Shown piece after piece: positions 54,196-64,000 of a DNA stretch of 64,000 bases. Positions within the stretch are counted from its first letter, which is position 1. The number at the start of each line of letters is the position of its first letter. The position numbers and the translations under genes are program-made. Source of the stretch: Methylomonas subterranea (GTDB lineage: Bacteria > Pseudomonadota > Gammaproteobacteria > Methylococcales > Methylomonadaceae); contig NZ_JANIBJ010000018.1 in assembly GCF_024505185.1 (NCBI RefSeq), positions 26,550 to 90,549 of the forward strand. Direction: 5' to 3'. Below the pieces are notes generated by a model. That model searched no databases and had not been told where the DNA came from. It worked only from the letters and a program-made list of their open reading frames with translations.

Positions 54196-55539
54196 TCATT
54201 CCAATCCCAGCTTTTTCAAGCGATAGCGAAACGACCTGAATGTCATACCCAATTGCTTGGCGGCGGCGGTTTTATTCCAGCGGTTTTCTTCCAAGGCGGC
54301 GGCCAGAGCCTTTTTTTCCACATCTTCCAGATAGCTACCCAGGGACATCTTGTCGGCATTGAAATTGCGTTGCGGTTTAGTGCTCTCGTCTTCCTCGATC
54401 CGCAGGTTCAGGTCGCCGACATCGATCCGATCGCCTTCGTGCAGAGCCAGCGCGCGCTCCAGGATATTCTCCAGCTCCCTGACATTGCCGGGAAATTCAT
54501 AGCGTTGCAAGGCAGCCAGGGCTTGCGGACTGAAGCGCGGCACCGGCATCTGATTGGCTTTTGCCAGACGCGCCAGCAAATGTTCGGCGATTTGTACGAT
54601 ATCGGCGGCTCTGGCGCGCAGCGGCGGCAAATTCAACTCAATCACATTGATACGGTAATACAAATCCTGCCGAAAACTGCCCTCCCGCACCATTTGCGCC
54701 AGATCCTTATGAGTGGCGCTCAGCAGCCGTACATCCACCGCTATTTCATGTTGCTCGCCCACCGGGCGAATTTTTTTTTCCTGGATGGCTCGCAACAACT
54801 TGACCTGTAACGCCAACGGTAAATCCGCCACTTCATCCAGGAACAGGGTTCCACCGTCGGCCGCCTGAAACAAGCCTTGCTTATCGGCAATGGCACCGCT
54901 GAAACTGCCCTTTTTATGTCCGAAAAACTCGCTTTCCATCAATTCATGCGGTATGGCGCCGCAGTTGATGGCGACAAAGGGCTTTTCGGCCCGCGGACCC
55001 TGCTGATGGATCAATTTGGCCACCAATTCCTTGCCGGAACCGGATTCGCCGCTTATGTAAATCGGCGCCTGATTGCGCGCCACTTTTTGAATCTTGGAAC
55101 GAATCTCGCACATCATGTCGGATTCGCCCAGCAGGGTCTCGCGGGTACGCCGGTCTTTTTCCAGCACATTGGGCGAAACCCGCAGCGCATTGTTGACCAG
55201 TTGCCGTAGCGCCGCCAAATCGACCGGTTTGCTCAAAAAGTCGAAAGCGCCCTTTTTCATGGCGCTGACGGCGATATCCATGCTGCCGTGCGCGGTAATC
55301 ACGGCCACCGGCAATTGCATGCCGGACTCCTGTATATATTCGACCAGCGCCAGCCCATCGCCGTCGGGCAGGCGCATATCGGTCAAACACAGATCGAAAT
55401 GCTGACTGGACAATAACTGTCGGGCCGCCTTGATATTTTCCACGCAGCAGGCCCGGATATTCATGCGGCTCAAGGTAATATCCAAAAGCTCTCTGATATC
55501 GGGTTCATCGTCAACCACCAAGGCAACAGGCATATTCAT
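54196..55539 (-). CDS. pilR: Sigma-54-dependent response regulator PilR
   Basis: A 447-residue NtrC-family activator. Receiver (about residues 1-120) with VVDDEPD and the phosphoacceptor in CLTDMRLPDGDGL; AAA+ domain with Walker A GESGSGKE; the sigma-54 contact loop reads GSFSGA, a conservative variant of GAFTGA; the C-terminal Fis-type HTH ends AAAKQLGMTFRSFRYRLKKL. PilR activates pilA transcription in other bacteria; pilA is not in the window. It overlaps pilS by four bases. Confidence 0.92.
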   Translation of the reverse strand: MNMPVALVVDDEPDIRELLDITLSRMNIRACCVENIKAARQLLSSQHFDLCLTDMRLPDGDGLALVEYIQESGMQLPVAVITAHGSMDIAVSAMKKGAFDFLSKPVDLAALRQLVNNALRVSPNVLEKDRRTRETLLGESDMMCEIRSKIQKVARNQAPIYISGESGSGKELVAKLIHQQGPRAEKPFVAINCGAIPHELMESEFFGHKKGSFSGAIADKQGLFQAADGGTLFLDEVADLPLALQVKLLRAIQEKKIRPVGEQHEIAVDVRLLSATHKDLAQMVREGSFRQDLYYRINVIELNLPPLRARAADIVQIAEHLLARLAKANQMPVPRFSPQALAALQRYEFPGNVRELENILERALALHEGDRIDVGDLNLRIEEDESTKPQRNFNADKMSLGSYLEDVEKKALAAALEENRWNKTAAAKQLGMTFRSFRYRLKKLGLE

Positions 55540-57161
55540 ATTTCAATTACAACGTTATCGGCATTGCTCAGCAACAAACTAAAACAGGATTTATTCCGGT
55601 ATTTAGCATAGCTTAATTCCGCCTGATTGAGTTCGGCCAACTCTTTGGAAATATAAAGCCCCAGCCCCGTTCCCTGCCTGGAGGTCGTGAAGAACGGTTC
55701 GAACAAATGCTGCAAGCCCTCGTTGTCGATACCCGGCCCGTTGTCGATGACCCGGATACAGGGTTGCCCGTTCTCCATGCCGGCCGCCAGCTTGATGCCG
55801 CCCGATTCCGGTTTGCCGTACTTCAGCGCGTTGGCGCACAGATTATCCAGTATCTGTTTTAAATGGCCCGGGTCGATATAGGCATTCAGCTCGGCTTGCT
55901 CGCAGACCAAGTCGAAGATTTGTTCACTCCCGGCATGACAGAGATTTTGTTCCTGCACATATGCGGCCAACCACTGATTCAACACCACTTTTTGCTTTTG
56001 CGACGGATTACGCCGGGATAATTTGAGGATGTCTTCAATGATGCTGTTGACCCGTTGGCAATGAGTCTGGATGATGCGGGTCAGACGCAAATCCTCCGGT
56101 TTCAATTCGGCCGCTTCCGACAGCAACTGGCCGGCATGACTGATGGCGCTCAGGGGATTGCGAATCTCATGCGCGATGCTGGCCGTCAGCCTGCCCAACG
56201 AAGCCAGTTTACTTTGCTGCAAGCGTTGGTTGTACAAGCTGATATCCTCGAACAGCAGCATATGCAAACGCTCGTTTTCAACCAATAACAGCGAGAAACG
56301 CACCTGAATTTCTTCCCCATCGGCCAACTGGATAATGGCGAAATCCTGTTCCGGATTCTCATTCCAAAGTAAAAAAGCCTGTTGCAGCATATCCGACACG
56401 TCGGCCAGATGGGTGGGCGATGCGCCAACCCCCAGCAACCGCAAGGCCGAATAATTACTCAATACGATGAATTGTTGGGCATCCACGATCATGATGCCGG
56501 ATTGCAAATGCTGAATGATGTAGCGATTCAACTCTTCCAGCCGCACTATGGTTTGCGCATGGCGTTGGGCCAGACTGGTGGATTGTTCGACCCGCTGCGC
56601 CAGAATCAGCGATATCAGCGCAATCGCAAAAAACGTGATGCCCAACAAACCGGAATAATTCAAGGAGTTTGCGTTAAAGGCGTGGGTCTGCATGTCGTAA
56701 ACTTCTTCCGCCAGTACCGCCAGACTGGCCAGGGCGGCAAACAACAATGCGCAACGCCCGCCTATCAACAAACCGGCGGCGGCAATGGAAATCGCCAGCA
56801 AGCCGCCCACGCCGCTGGTCACGCCGCCGCTGGCATGCATCAGCACGGTAATGAACACGATGTCGGTAAAAATGAACAGCTGCGCCAAGCGGTTATAACT
56901 GGCCAGCCGTCTAAAGATAAACGGCGCGTTAAGAAGAGAAATCCCCAGGTAAGCCAAGCTGGTGAACTGATACAATTGCGCATCGTGCGCATCCAGGCCC
57001 CTGGGCCCGAAGCGGAAAAAAAACAACATGACAAACAAGCTGGCGCTGATGAAGCGATAGATAAAAAATATCTTCAGCAACAACCAGGCTTGCCGGATTG
57101 GAATGCCGTAACCCTTGGAAAACGGGCAGGGATAAATGGTGTCGACTTGATTGGGCGGCAT
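55536..57161 (-). CDS. pilS: Sensor histidine kinase PilS
   Basis: A membrane kinase of about 541 residues from MPPNQVDTIYP (57161). The frame extends upstream to 57257 but would overlap the sucC start. Six membrane helices (about residues 20-195), a PAS-like region, HisKA with ASIAHEIRNPLSAISHAGQL, and HATPase with RVIDNGPGI and GTGLGLYI are present. PilS phosphorylates PilR to control type IV pilus expression. Confidence 0.9.
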   Translation of the reverse strand: MPPNQVDTIYPCPFSKGYGIPIRQAWLLLKIFFIYRFISASLFVMLFFFRFGPRGLDAHDAQLYQFTSLAYLGISLLNAPFIFRRLASYNRLAQLFIFTDIVFITVLMHASGGVTSGVGGLLAISIAAAGLLIGGRCALLFAALASLAVLAEEVYDMQTHAFNANSLNYSGLLGITFFAIALISLILAQRVEQSTSLAQRHAQTIVRLEELNRYIIQHLQSGIMIVDAQQFIVLSNYSALRLLGVGASPTHLADVSDMLQQAFLLWNENPEQDFAIIQLADGEEIQVRFSLLLVENERLHMLLFEDISLYNQRLQQSKLASLGRLTASIAHEIRNPLSAISHAGQLLSEAAELKPEDLRLTRIIQTHCQRVNSIIEDILKLSRRNPSQKQKVVLNQWLAAYVQEQNLCHAGSEQIFDLVCEQAELNAYIDPGHLKQILDNLCANALKYGKPESGGIKLAAGMENGQPCIRVIDNGPGIDNEGLQHLFEPFFTTSRQGTGLGLYISKELAELNQAELSYAKYRNKSCFSLLLSNADNVVIEI

Positions 57162-57249
57162 CGGGCGGATTCTTTCGGCTGGGCTGAAAGCAGGATGATA
57201 ACAAACTCTGTTTAAACGATTACAAAAGCCATTACAGTGGAGCCACAAG

Positions 57250-58415
<1,166 letters not shown>

Positions 58416-58419
<4 letters not shown>

Positions 58420-59282
58420 GCATCTTGATCGATAACAACACCCGGGTAATTTGCCAGGGCTTTACCGGCAAACAAGGCACTTTCCATTCCGAGCAGGCGC
58501 TGGCTTACGGCACGAAACTGGTCGGCGGCGTTACGCCCGGCCGCGGCGGCTCCACCCATCTGGAACTGCCGGTATTCGATACCGTGCAACAAGGCGTGCA
58601 AGCCACCGGCGCCACCGCCAGCATGATTTACGTGCCGCCGTTTTTTGCCGCCGACGCCATCCTGGAAGCGGTCGACGCCGGCATTCGATTGATCGTCTGC
58701 ATCACCGAAGGCATACCGGTGCTGCAAATGCTGCGGGTCAAGGCCGCCATGCAAGGCAGCGGCGCATTATTGGTCGGCCCTAATTGCCCCGGCGTGATCA
58801 CCCCCGGCCAATGCAAGATCGGCATCATGCCCGGCCATATTCACACACCCGGCAAAATCGGCATCGTCTCGCGTTCCGGTACACTGACCTACGAAGCCGT
58901 GCACCAAACCACCCGCCAGGGCCTGGGGCAAAGCACTTGCGTCGGCATAGGCGGCGACCCTATCCACGGCATGAATTTCATCGACGTGCTTAGCCGCTTC
59001 CAAGACGACCCGCAAACCGAAGGCATAGTCATGGTCGGCGAAATCGGCGGCAGCGATGAAGAACAGGCCGCCGAATTTATCAAGGCCCACGTCAGTAAAC
59101 CGGTGGTCGGCTATATTGCCGGACAAACCGCCCCGCCCGGCAAGCGTATGGGCCATGCCGGCGCCATCGTCACCGGCGGTGCCGGCACGGCGGCGGGTAA
59201 AATCGCCGCCATGGCGGCCGCCGGCGTGCAGATGGTCAGTTCGCCGTCGGATATTGGCGCGGCGATGCGGGGATGTTTTTAG
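58416..59282 (+). CDS. sucD: Succinyl-CoA synthetase alpha subunit
   Basis: A 288-residue CoA-binding subunit. [19 protein letters not shown] is the CoA site, [20 protein letters not shown] and [15 protein letters not shown] are family motifs, and the phosphohistidine lies in [11 protein letters not shown]. The insertion typical of MtkB is missing. Works with sucC in the TCA cycle. Confidence 0.93.
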
Positions 59283-59320
59283 CCGGCGAATCCAGTCAAA
59301 CAAAATGAAGAGGCGAATAG

Positions 59321-59536
59321 ATGATTAATGTTGCATTAGAATCATTGAGCGTGGAAGAAAAACTCCGGATGATGGAGTCTCTTTGGGATAGCTTATTTTA
59401 CGCGGCCGCTACCATCGACTCACCGAACTGGCGCGGCGAGGTTTTGGCCGAGCGGGAACAAGGCGTCAGCAACGGCACCGATCAGTTCGAATCCTGGGAA
59501 ATCGCCAAGGAAACGCTACGTAATCAATTGACATGA
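59321..59536 (+). CDS. Addiction-module antitoxin (PF09720-like)
   Basis: A 71-residue protein with SVEEKLRMMESLWDSL, the N-terminal signature of the putative addiction module family (TIGR02574). It overlaps the downstream toxin start by four bases. Expected to neutralise it and autoregulate the operon. Confidence 0.87.
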   Translation: MINVALESLSVEEKLRMMESLWDSLFYAAATIDSPNWRGEVLAEREQGVSNGTDQFESWEIAKETLRNQLT

Positions 59537-59820
59537 GGATAGAAATACTTCGGTCGGCGCGGGATGACTCGGCCGCGGGGCGGCGTTTTTATGAAGCGCA
59601 AGGCATGGGCGATTATTTTCTGGATAGCATGTTTTCGGATATTAAATCATTATTGATCAATGCCGGTGTCCATCCTATTCATTTCGGCAAATACCATCGA
59701 CCGCTGTCCCGGCGCTTTCCTTTTACGGTTTATTATCGCGTTGACAGCCGGATTATTCGCATCTATGCAGTAGCGGACTGCCGCCGCAGTCCAAATGGCA
59801 CAAAAAAATTCTATCCCTGA
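59533..59820 (+). CDS. RelE/ParE-family toxin
   Basis: A 95-residue toxin starting MRIEILRSARDD. The strand FPFTVYYRVDSRIIRIYAVA with the YAV-type end is typical of ParE/RelE proteins partnered with PF09720 antitoxins. The C terminus (CRRSPNGTKKFYP) is intact. The 3' end lies seven bases before nadE. Confidence 0.88.
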   Translation: MRIEILRSARDDSAAGRRFYEAQGMGDYFLDSMFSDIKSLLINAGVHPIHFGKYHRPLSRRFPFTVYYRVDSRIIRIYAVADCRRSPNGTKKFYP

Positions 59821-59827
59821 CTTCCTA

Positions 59828-61453
59828 ATGTCCTTAAAAATCGCTCTCGCCCAACTGAATTTCAGCGTTGCCGACATCGCGGCCAACAGCGCCAAGATAG
59901 TGGCCGCCGCCGAACAGGCCAAACGGCAATTTGCCGACATCGTGGTCTTTCCGGAACTGTGCATCACCGGCTATCCGCCGGAAGATTTATTGCTGCGCGA
60001 GGATTTTATCCGGCAAGCCCAACGGGCTGTCGACAGCTTGACCGAGCGATTGCCCGGCATAGACGTGGTGATCGGTTACCCGCAAAGAATGGGTCAACAT
60101 CTCTACAACACAGCGGCGGTACTGCGTAACGGCCAGGTGATCGCGGAATATCATAAATTGGCGCTGCCCAATTACGGCGTATTCGATGAACAACGCTACT
60201 TTACGGCCGGCCAACACAGCTGTTTGTTCAGCATCCGCAACACCCGGCTGGCACTGTCGATTTGCGAAGACATTTGGCGGGCCGGCATCATCGCCCAAAA
60301 CCGCGACGCCGGCGCCGACATTTTGTTGACCCTGAATGCCTCGCCGTTTCACGCCGGCAAGATGCAACAGCGCGAGGACGTGATATGCGCCCAAGTCAAG
60401 GCCAGCGGCTTGCCGCTGGTATACGTCAACCAAATCGGCGGCCAGGATGAACTGGTTTTCGACGGCGCCTCGTTCGTGGCCGACAGCCAGGGCCAAATTG
60501 TGTTTCGTGCCGAGGAGTTCGCCGAACAACTTAGCATCGTGGAATTTGTCGATAATATCCCGCAAGCGGCGGACATCGCCCCGCTCTACCAACCCGTGGT
60601 TAGCGAATACAAAGCCCTGGTGCTGGGCATCCGCGATTACGTGCGCAAGAACGGTTTTCAAGGCGCAATTTTGGGCCTGTCCGGCGGCATAGACTCCGCC
60701 CTGGTTTTGGCTTTGGCGGTGGATGCGCTGGGTGCCGACCAAGTTGAAGCGGTACTGATGCCTTCCCGCTATACCCAGGACATGAGTAACGAAGACGCCG
60801 CACAGGAAGCCGAGGCTCTGGGCGTCAAGTACCACGTCATCCCGATCGAACCGGCGGTGACCGCCTTTAACGACATGCTGGCACCGCTGTTCGCCGGCAG
60901 TAAACAAGACACCACCGAGGAAAATATCCAGGCCCGCTGTCGCGGCGTGTTATTGATGGCACTGTCCAACAAACAGGGCAAATTGCTGTTGACCACCGGC
61001 AACAAGAGCGAGATGAGCGTCGGCTACGCCACCCTATACGGCGACATGGCCGGCGGCTTTGCGCCGCTGAAGGACGTATCCAAGCTGCTGGTATACCAGT
61101 TGGCCGAATACCGCAACACGCTGGCGCCGGTGATTCCTCGGCGCGTCATCAGCCGGCCGCCGTCGGCGGAACTTGCGCCGGACCAAAAAGACGAAGATTC
61201 GTTGCCGCCCTACCCGGTGCTGGATCCTATTCTGGCCTTGTATATCGAGCAGGATAAATCCGCCGCCGAAATCGTCGCCCTGGGCTATCCCGTGGCGGCC
61301 GTGCAACGCGCCATCGGCTTGGTGGACCGCAACGAATACAAACGCCGCCAATCGCCGCCCGGCATTCGCATCACCCCCAAAGCCTTCGGCCGCGACCGCC
61401 GTTATCCGATATCCTCGGCTTATCGCGGCACCGCCACCCTTGTTGAGGAGTAA
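59828..61453 (+). CDS. nadE: Glutamine-dependent NAD synthetase
   Basis: A 541-residue two-domain enzyme. The N-terminal nitrilase-type glutaminase has VVFPELCITGYPPEDLL, KLALPNYGVFDE and SICEDIWRAG (Glu, Lys, Cys). The C-terminal ATP-pyrophosphatase domain has GLSGGIDSALVLAL. ATG 59828 gives the usual MSLKIALAQLNF; an earlier in-frame ATG at 59795 lies inside the toxin gene. Confidence 0.94.
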   Translation: MSLKIALAQLNFSVADIAANSAKIVAAAEQAKRQFADIVVFPELCITGYPPEDLLLREDFIRQAQRAVDSLTERLPGIDVVIGYPQRMGQHLYNTAAVLRNGQVIAEYHKLALPNYGVFDEQRYFTAGQHSCLFSIRNTRLALSICEDIWRAGIIAQNRDAGADILLTLNASPFHAGKMQQREDVICAQVKASGLPLVYVNQIGGQDELVFDGASFVADSQGQIVFRAEEFAEQLSIVEFVDNIPQAADIAPLYQPVVSEYKALVLGIRDYVRKNGFQGAILGLSGGIDSALVLALAVDALGADQVEAVLMPSRYTQDMSNEDAAQEAEALGVKYHVIPIEPAVTAFNDMLAPLFAGSKQDTTEENIQARCRGVLLMALSNKQGKLLLTTGNKSEMSVGYATLYGDMAGGFAPLKDVSKLLVYQLAEYRNTLAPVIPRRVISRPPSAELAPDQKDEDSLPPYPVLDPILALYIEQDKSAAEIVALGYPVAAVQRAIGLVDRNEYKRRQSPPGIRITPKAFGRDRRYPISSAYRGTATLVEE

Positions 61454-61456
61454 ATC

Positions 61457-62548
61457 ATGTTGTCATTACGCCCCCTGTTAATCGCCGCCGGCCTGTTGCT
61501 GTCCAGCAATACTTTCGCCCGCGAAATCAATGTCCCGGTACCGCTGGATTACCGTCTGATCCGCAATGTGCTGGTCCAGCAATTGTTTACCGGACCTGAG
61601 CAAACCGCGCGGGTTTGGAAGGATGGCAAGGAATGCAGCTTTCTGGACTTATCCAACCCGCAAATTAGCGGCGTCAACGGTCAGGTAAAAATCGACAATA
61701 ACGTGCGCGCGCAATTCGGCGCCAAAATGGGCGGCAAATGCATGACCCTGGTCAAATGGAGCGGCATTCTGGAAACGCTGCAAAAACCCGTATTGGATAA
61801 AACCGGCAATGTATTGAGTTTTCCGGTCACCAGTACCAATGCGTTTGACGGCAACGGCCAAAAGCTCAACATCGATCAACTTCAGGAATTGCTGCAACAG
61901 GTAGTCGCACCGCGCCTTGCGGGATTAAAGATAGACCTCAACGAATCGCGCGATGACATCGTCAAAATCCTGCTGCCTTACGTTGCGGCGGAAGACAGCG
62001 AGCAATTACACGACTCGGTCGCCAGCCTGCGCTTTAACAGTGCCAAGGCTGACGCCCAAAGCATAGTGGTCAATCTGGGCTTCGTCGCCAACATCAAGCC
62101 CGCCAACAATGCTCCCGTGGCCGCCTTGAATGCCGACGAATTGCAACAATGGCAAACCGTTTGGCAAAAATGGCAATCTTCCCTGGACAAAAGCATCGAC
62201 CAAATTCCGCTACCCGACGATTTGACCGGCAATCGCGACACTTTACATGAAGTGTTACAGAAAGCCGGCCGCGCCTTCGAACAGGGCTTGAGCGGCGAAC
62301 AGCCCGACGGCAACGACCCGGTGCGGGTTTTTATCAACGAATCCTGGGATAAATTGGCCCCGCTGCTGCGAGCGGTGTCCAAACAGTTGCCCGGTGCCGA
62401 AGGCCTGCGCTACCTGACCTTGATCGCCGCCACCGATTTGATGTACGAACTGGAATCGATAGGCTCGCCCTTCGGCCTGGAAATTTCCGCCAACGGCTTG
62501 CGCAAGATCGCCCGCAGTTATATCAACCATAAAACCGGGCAAAGTTGA
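61457..62548 (+). CDS. Secreted protein of unknown function
   Basis: A 363-residue protein four bases after nadE. The signal peptide MLSLRPLLIAAGLLLSSNTF ends before AREINVPVPLDYRLI. The mature part is mixed alpha/beta with GKECSFLDLSNPQISGVNGQ and VAPRLAGLKIDLNESRD; two Cys (positions about 60 and 94) could form a disulfide. No domain recognised. Probably periplasmic. Confidence 0.7.
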   Translation: MLSLRPLLIAAGLLLSSNTFAREINVPVPLDYRLIRNVLVQQLFTGPEQTARVWKDGKECSFLDLSNPQISGVNGQVKIDNNVRAQFGAKMGGKCMTLVKWSGILETLQKPVLDKTGNVLSFPVTSTNAFDGNGQKLNIDQLQELLQQVVAPRLAGLKIDLNESRDDIVKILLPYVAAEDSEQLHDSVASLRFNSAKADAQSIVVNLGFVANIKPANNAPVAALNADELQQWQTVWQKWQSSLDKSIDQIPLPDDLTGNRDTLHEVLQKAGRAFEQGLSGEQPDGNDPVRVFINESWDKLAPLLRAVSKQLPGAEGLRYLTLIAATDLMYELESIGSPFGLEISANGLRKIARSYINHKTGQS

Positions 62549-62696
62549 TCGGTTTCAGCCGGCAAGAATTAGGCTGGCTGCTTGATACCCTGAAGGTCAT
62601 GCTGAGACGGCACATGGTCGCGATTCGCAAGGCCGGTCGAGACCATGCATCGCTGCCCCGGGACGACCTCGGTATTTTCTCGGCTTGGTTTACAGC

Positions 62697-63179
62697 TCAA
62701 TGACCTGAATGCGATGTCGGTTCCGAGGTAACATCGGTTCTGCGCAGGATATAGCGAGCGGCCTGTTCGCCGCTAATCAGCTTGCCCTTGCCGTCCAGTT
62801 CGGTGAGCGTGTTGTCGCCGATCAAAAACTGTCTGCTGGCATTCCCCTTGCGCGGGGTCAAAATGATGGTATTATTTTTTTCGCCCCAGCTAAATTTTCC
62901 CTTTTCCACGAAGTCTTTGGGTGATTTTCCGGTGTATTGGTAAATCAGGATGTAGGTGTTGTTTTTGTTCAAAGCCAACGACGTTTTGACTCCGTAGCAA
63001 TCCGCGCAAGGCAGCAAGCCGTTATATATACCGGGCCAGTCCAAGCTTTTGTGTCCATGGTAAGAGTCGCCGTCCGCTGTTTTTTCCGCTTCGGCCGAAA
63101 CCTGACCATGAGCCGAGATGAGAAGCAAAAACAACAAAAAGCCCGGCACCTTTTTGAATGCTTGTCCAACTGTACGCAT
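62697..63179 (-). CDS. NlpE-like protein without lipobox
   Basis: A 160-residue protein starting MRTVGQAFKKVPG at 63179, with a strong GAGGAG ribosome site upstream; the frame extends to 63203. The signal peptide ends near GQVSAEA and contains no lipobox Cys. The mature part has IYNGLLPCADCYGVKTSLAL, the CxxC motif and fold start of the NlpE N-terminal domain, which in E. coli senses envelope and copper stress. The protein is shorter than NlpE and is probably soluble in the periplasm. Confidence 0.8.
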   Translation of the reverse strand: MRTVGQAFKKVPGFLLFLLLISAHGQVSAEAEKTADGDSYHGHKSLDWPGIYNGLLPCADCYGVKTSLALNKNNTYILIYQYTGKSPKDFVEKGKFSWGEKNNTIILTPRKGNASRQFLIGDNTLTELDGKGKLISGEQAARYILRRTDVTSEPTSHSGH

Positions 63180-63203
63180 ATTTACTCCTCGGCAAAGCCG
63201 CAA

Positions 63204-63456
63204 TAATTGAAAAAACCAGATGGGACGTTAAGCAGACAAGCGCCGACGAATCGTGCACCGTTTGCATACGCTTCCCGCTGTTCAAGCCCCTTCTCCACTA
63301 TCGGGCTCCCGATGGCCGGGGAAGTCGATGGCCGACGCTTATTGTGGCATATAGCGTATTTTGCAAAAACAATCGTTCAACAATTTATCGGCTGTTTCCA
63401 CCCGAGCCGAGTTCAGTCGGCTCTTGAAAAGGCATAACGGAATGGCTTTACGCCGG
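63204..63456. other. Intergenic region between nlpE-like gene and apt
   Basis: No gene or convincing regulatory element seen apart from the ribosome site of the NlpE-like gene at its left edge. Confidence 0.4.
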
Positions 63457-63972
63457 TCAGAAATGTACCAGTGCATGTACTTCATAGTCCCGCAAAAGCT
63501 GCCTGCCGGCCAAAAAGTCCAATTCCACCACAAAAGCGCACGCGACCACGCTGGCGCCCAGTTTTTCGATCAACTCGCAACTGGCCTTGGCGGTTCCGCC
63601 GGTAGCCAACAAATCGTCGATCAGCAGCACTTTATCGTTTTCATCGACCGCATCGATATGTACTTGCAGTTCCGCCGAGCCGTATTCCAAATCGTAGCTG
63701 ACGCTTTGCACGTCGTATGGCAATTTGCCGGGCTTTCGTAGCGGCACGAAGGGAACACCCAGTTCCCACGCAACCAGCGCGCCGAAAATGAAGCCCCTGG
63801 CTTCCATGCCGGCCACGGCGGTAATTTCGCGCCCCAAGAAAGGGTGCAGCAATTGATGAACCGTCAATCGCAGGGTCGCCGGGTCCTTGACCAACGGCGT
63901 GATGTCTTTAAAGACGATCCCCGGTTTTGGAAAATCGGGGATATCGCGAATCTTGTTTTTTAATCGTTCCAT
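63457..63972 (-). CDS. apt: Adenine phosphoribosyltransferase
   Basis: Salvages adenine to AMP using PRPP. The 171 residues are standard. IPDFPKPGIVFKDITPLV is the family N terminus and VLLIDDLLATGGTAKA the PRPP loop. It is alone on the minus strand at the window edge; only 28 bases of upstream sequence are available. Confidence 0.94.
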   Translation of the reverse strand: MERLKNKIRDIPDFPKPGIVFKDITPLVKDPATLRLTVHQLLHPFLGREITAVAGMEARGFIFGALVAWELGVPFVPLRKPGKLPYDVQSVSYDLEYGSAELQVHIDAVDENDKVLLIDDLLATGGTAKASCELIEKLGASVVACAFVVELDFLAGRQLLRDYEVHALVHF

Positions 63973-64000
63973 TGTTGCTCCGGTTTGTCAGGCGCAAAAA

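Overview
The window reads as a chromosomal segment of a GC-rich gammaproteobacterium. The strongest clue is the minus-strand order trpF-trpB-trpA-accD-folC-SPOR(dedD)-cvpA-purF-metZ, a gammaproteobacterial arrangement. smpB/ratA/rnfH, pilS-pilR, a PhoB-box phosphate porin and several GGDEF/EAL proteins also fit. Protein flavour resembles Methylococcales (Methylomonas-like), but no methane monooxygenase or methanol dehydrogenase gene is present, so that placement is an inference. No rRNA, tRNA or CRISPR array was recognised.

Layout. 149-10683 (minus): a housekeeping operon for Trp, fatty-acid, folate, purine and Met synthesis, ending in an EAL phosphodiesterase. 10788-13642 (minus): a DUF2231 membrane protein, an ApbE flavin transferase, an isochorismatase-like hydrolase and smpB. 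13741-15807 (plus): an NSS transporter fused translationally to ratA-rnfH. 15808-19535: an accessory island. It holds the stump of an integron integrase gene, an attI-like core site, two gene cassettes (one with a complete attC, one with a truncated attC), a group II intron 3' remnant, four BIME/REP elements and the RAYT transposase they probably depend on, plus small membrane proteins. 19549-24624: gpmI, a cNMP-binding protein, a GNAT/nitrilase pair, a small secreted protein and a hicBA-like toxin-antitoxin module whose antitoxin is frameshifted. 24842-32510: a CHASE-PAS-GGDEF protein, a YadGH-type ABC exporter, Ppx/GppA, an unknown membrane-anchored protein and an ArsM methyltransferase.

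32834-37100 holds a tight four-gene operon: a ThDP enzyme, an SDR, and two different citrate-synthase-like proteins that by my reading have lost the catalytic His/His/Asp. I know of no described pathway with this composition, and it is the best candidate for a new metabolic system. 37174-44690: a TonB receptor, a PF04392 binding protein and a 1445-residue hybrid kinase/GGDEF/EAL protein form a probable sense-and-respond unit. 44839-47170: copA-copB copper resistance. 47216-48499: a frameshifted LysR gene divergent from an EthD-like gene, with an OxyR-style tandem operator between them. 48716-50251: a phosphate porin with a near-perfect Pho box and a correctly spaced -10. 50594-53495: an HDOD protein divergent from a pseudo-receiver/GGDEF/EVL protein. 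54196-57161 (minus): pilR and pilS. 57250-59282: sucCD. 59321-59820: a ParE-type toxin-antitoxin pair. 59828-63972: nadE, an unknown secreted protein, an NlpE-like protein and apt.

Themes. Cyclic-di-GMP signalling is prominent: four GGDEF/EAL proteins, two with visibly degenerate GGDEF motifs. Three genes or modules are broken (intI, LysR, hicB-like), and REP elements lie at the break of intI and of the intron. The two frameshifts could also be sequencing errors; the intI truncation could not.
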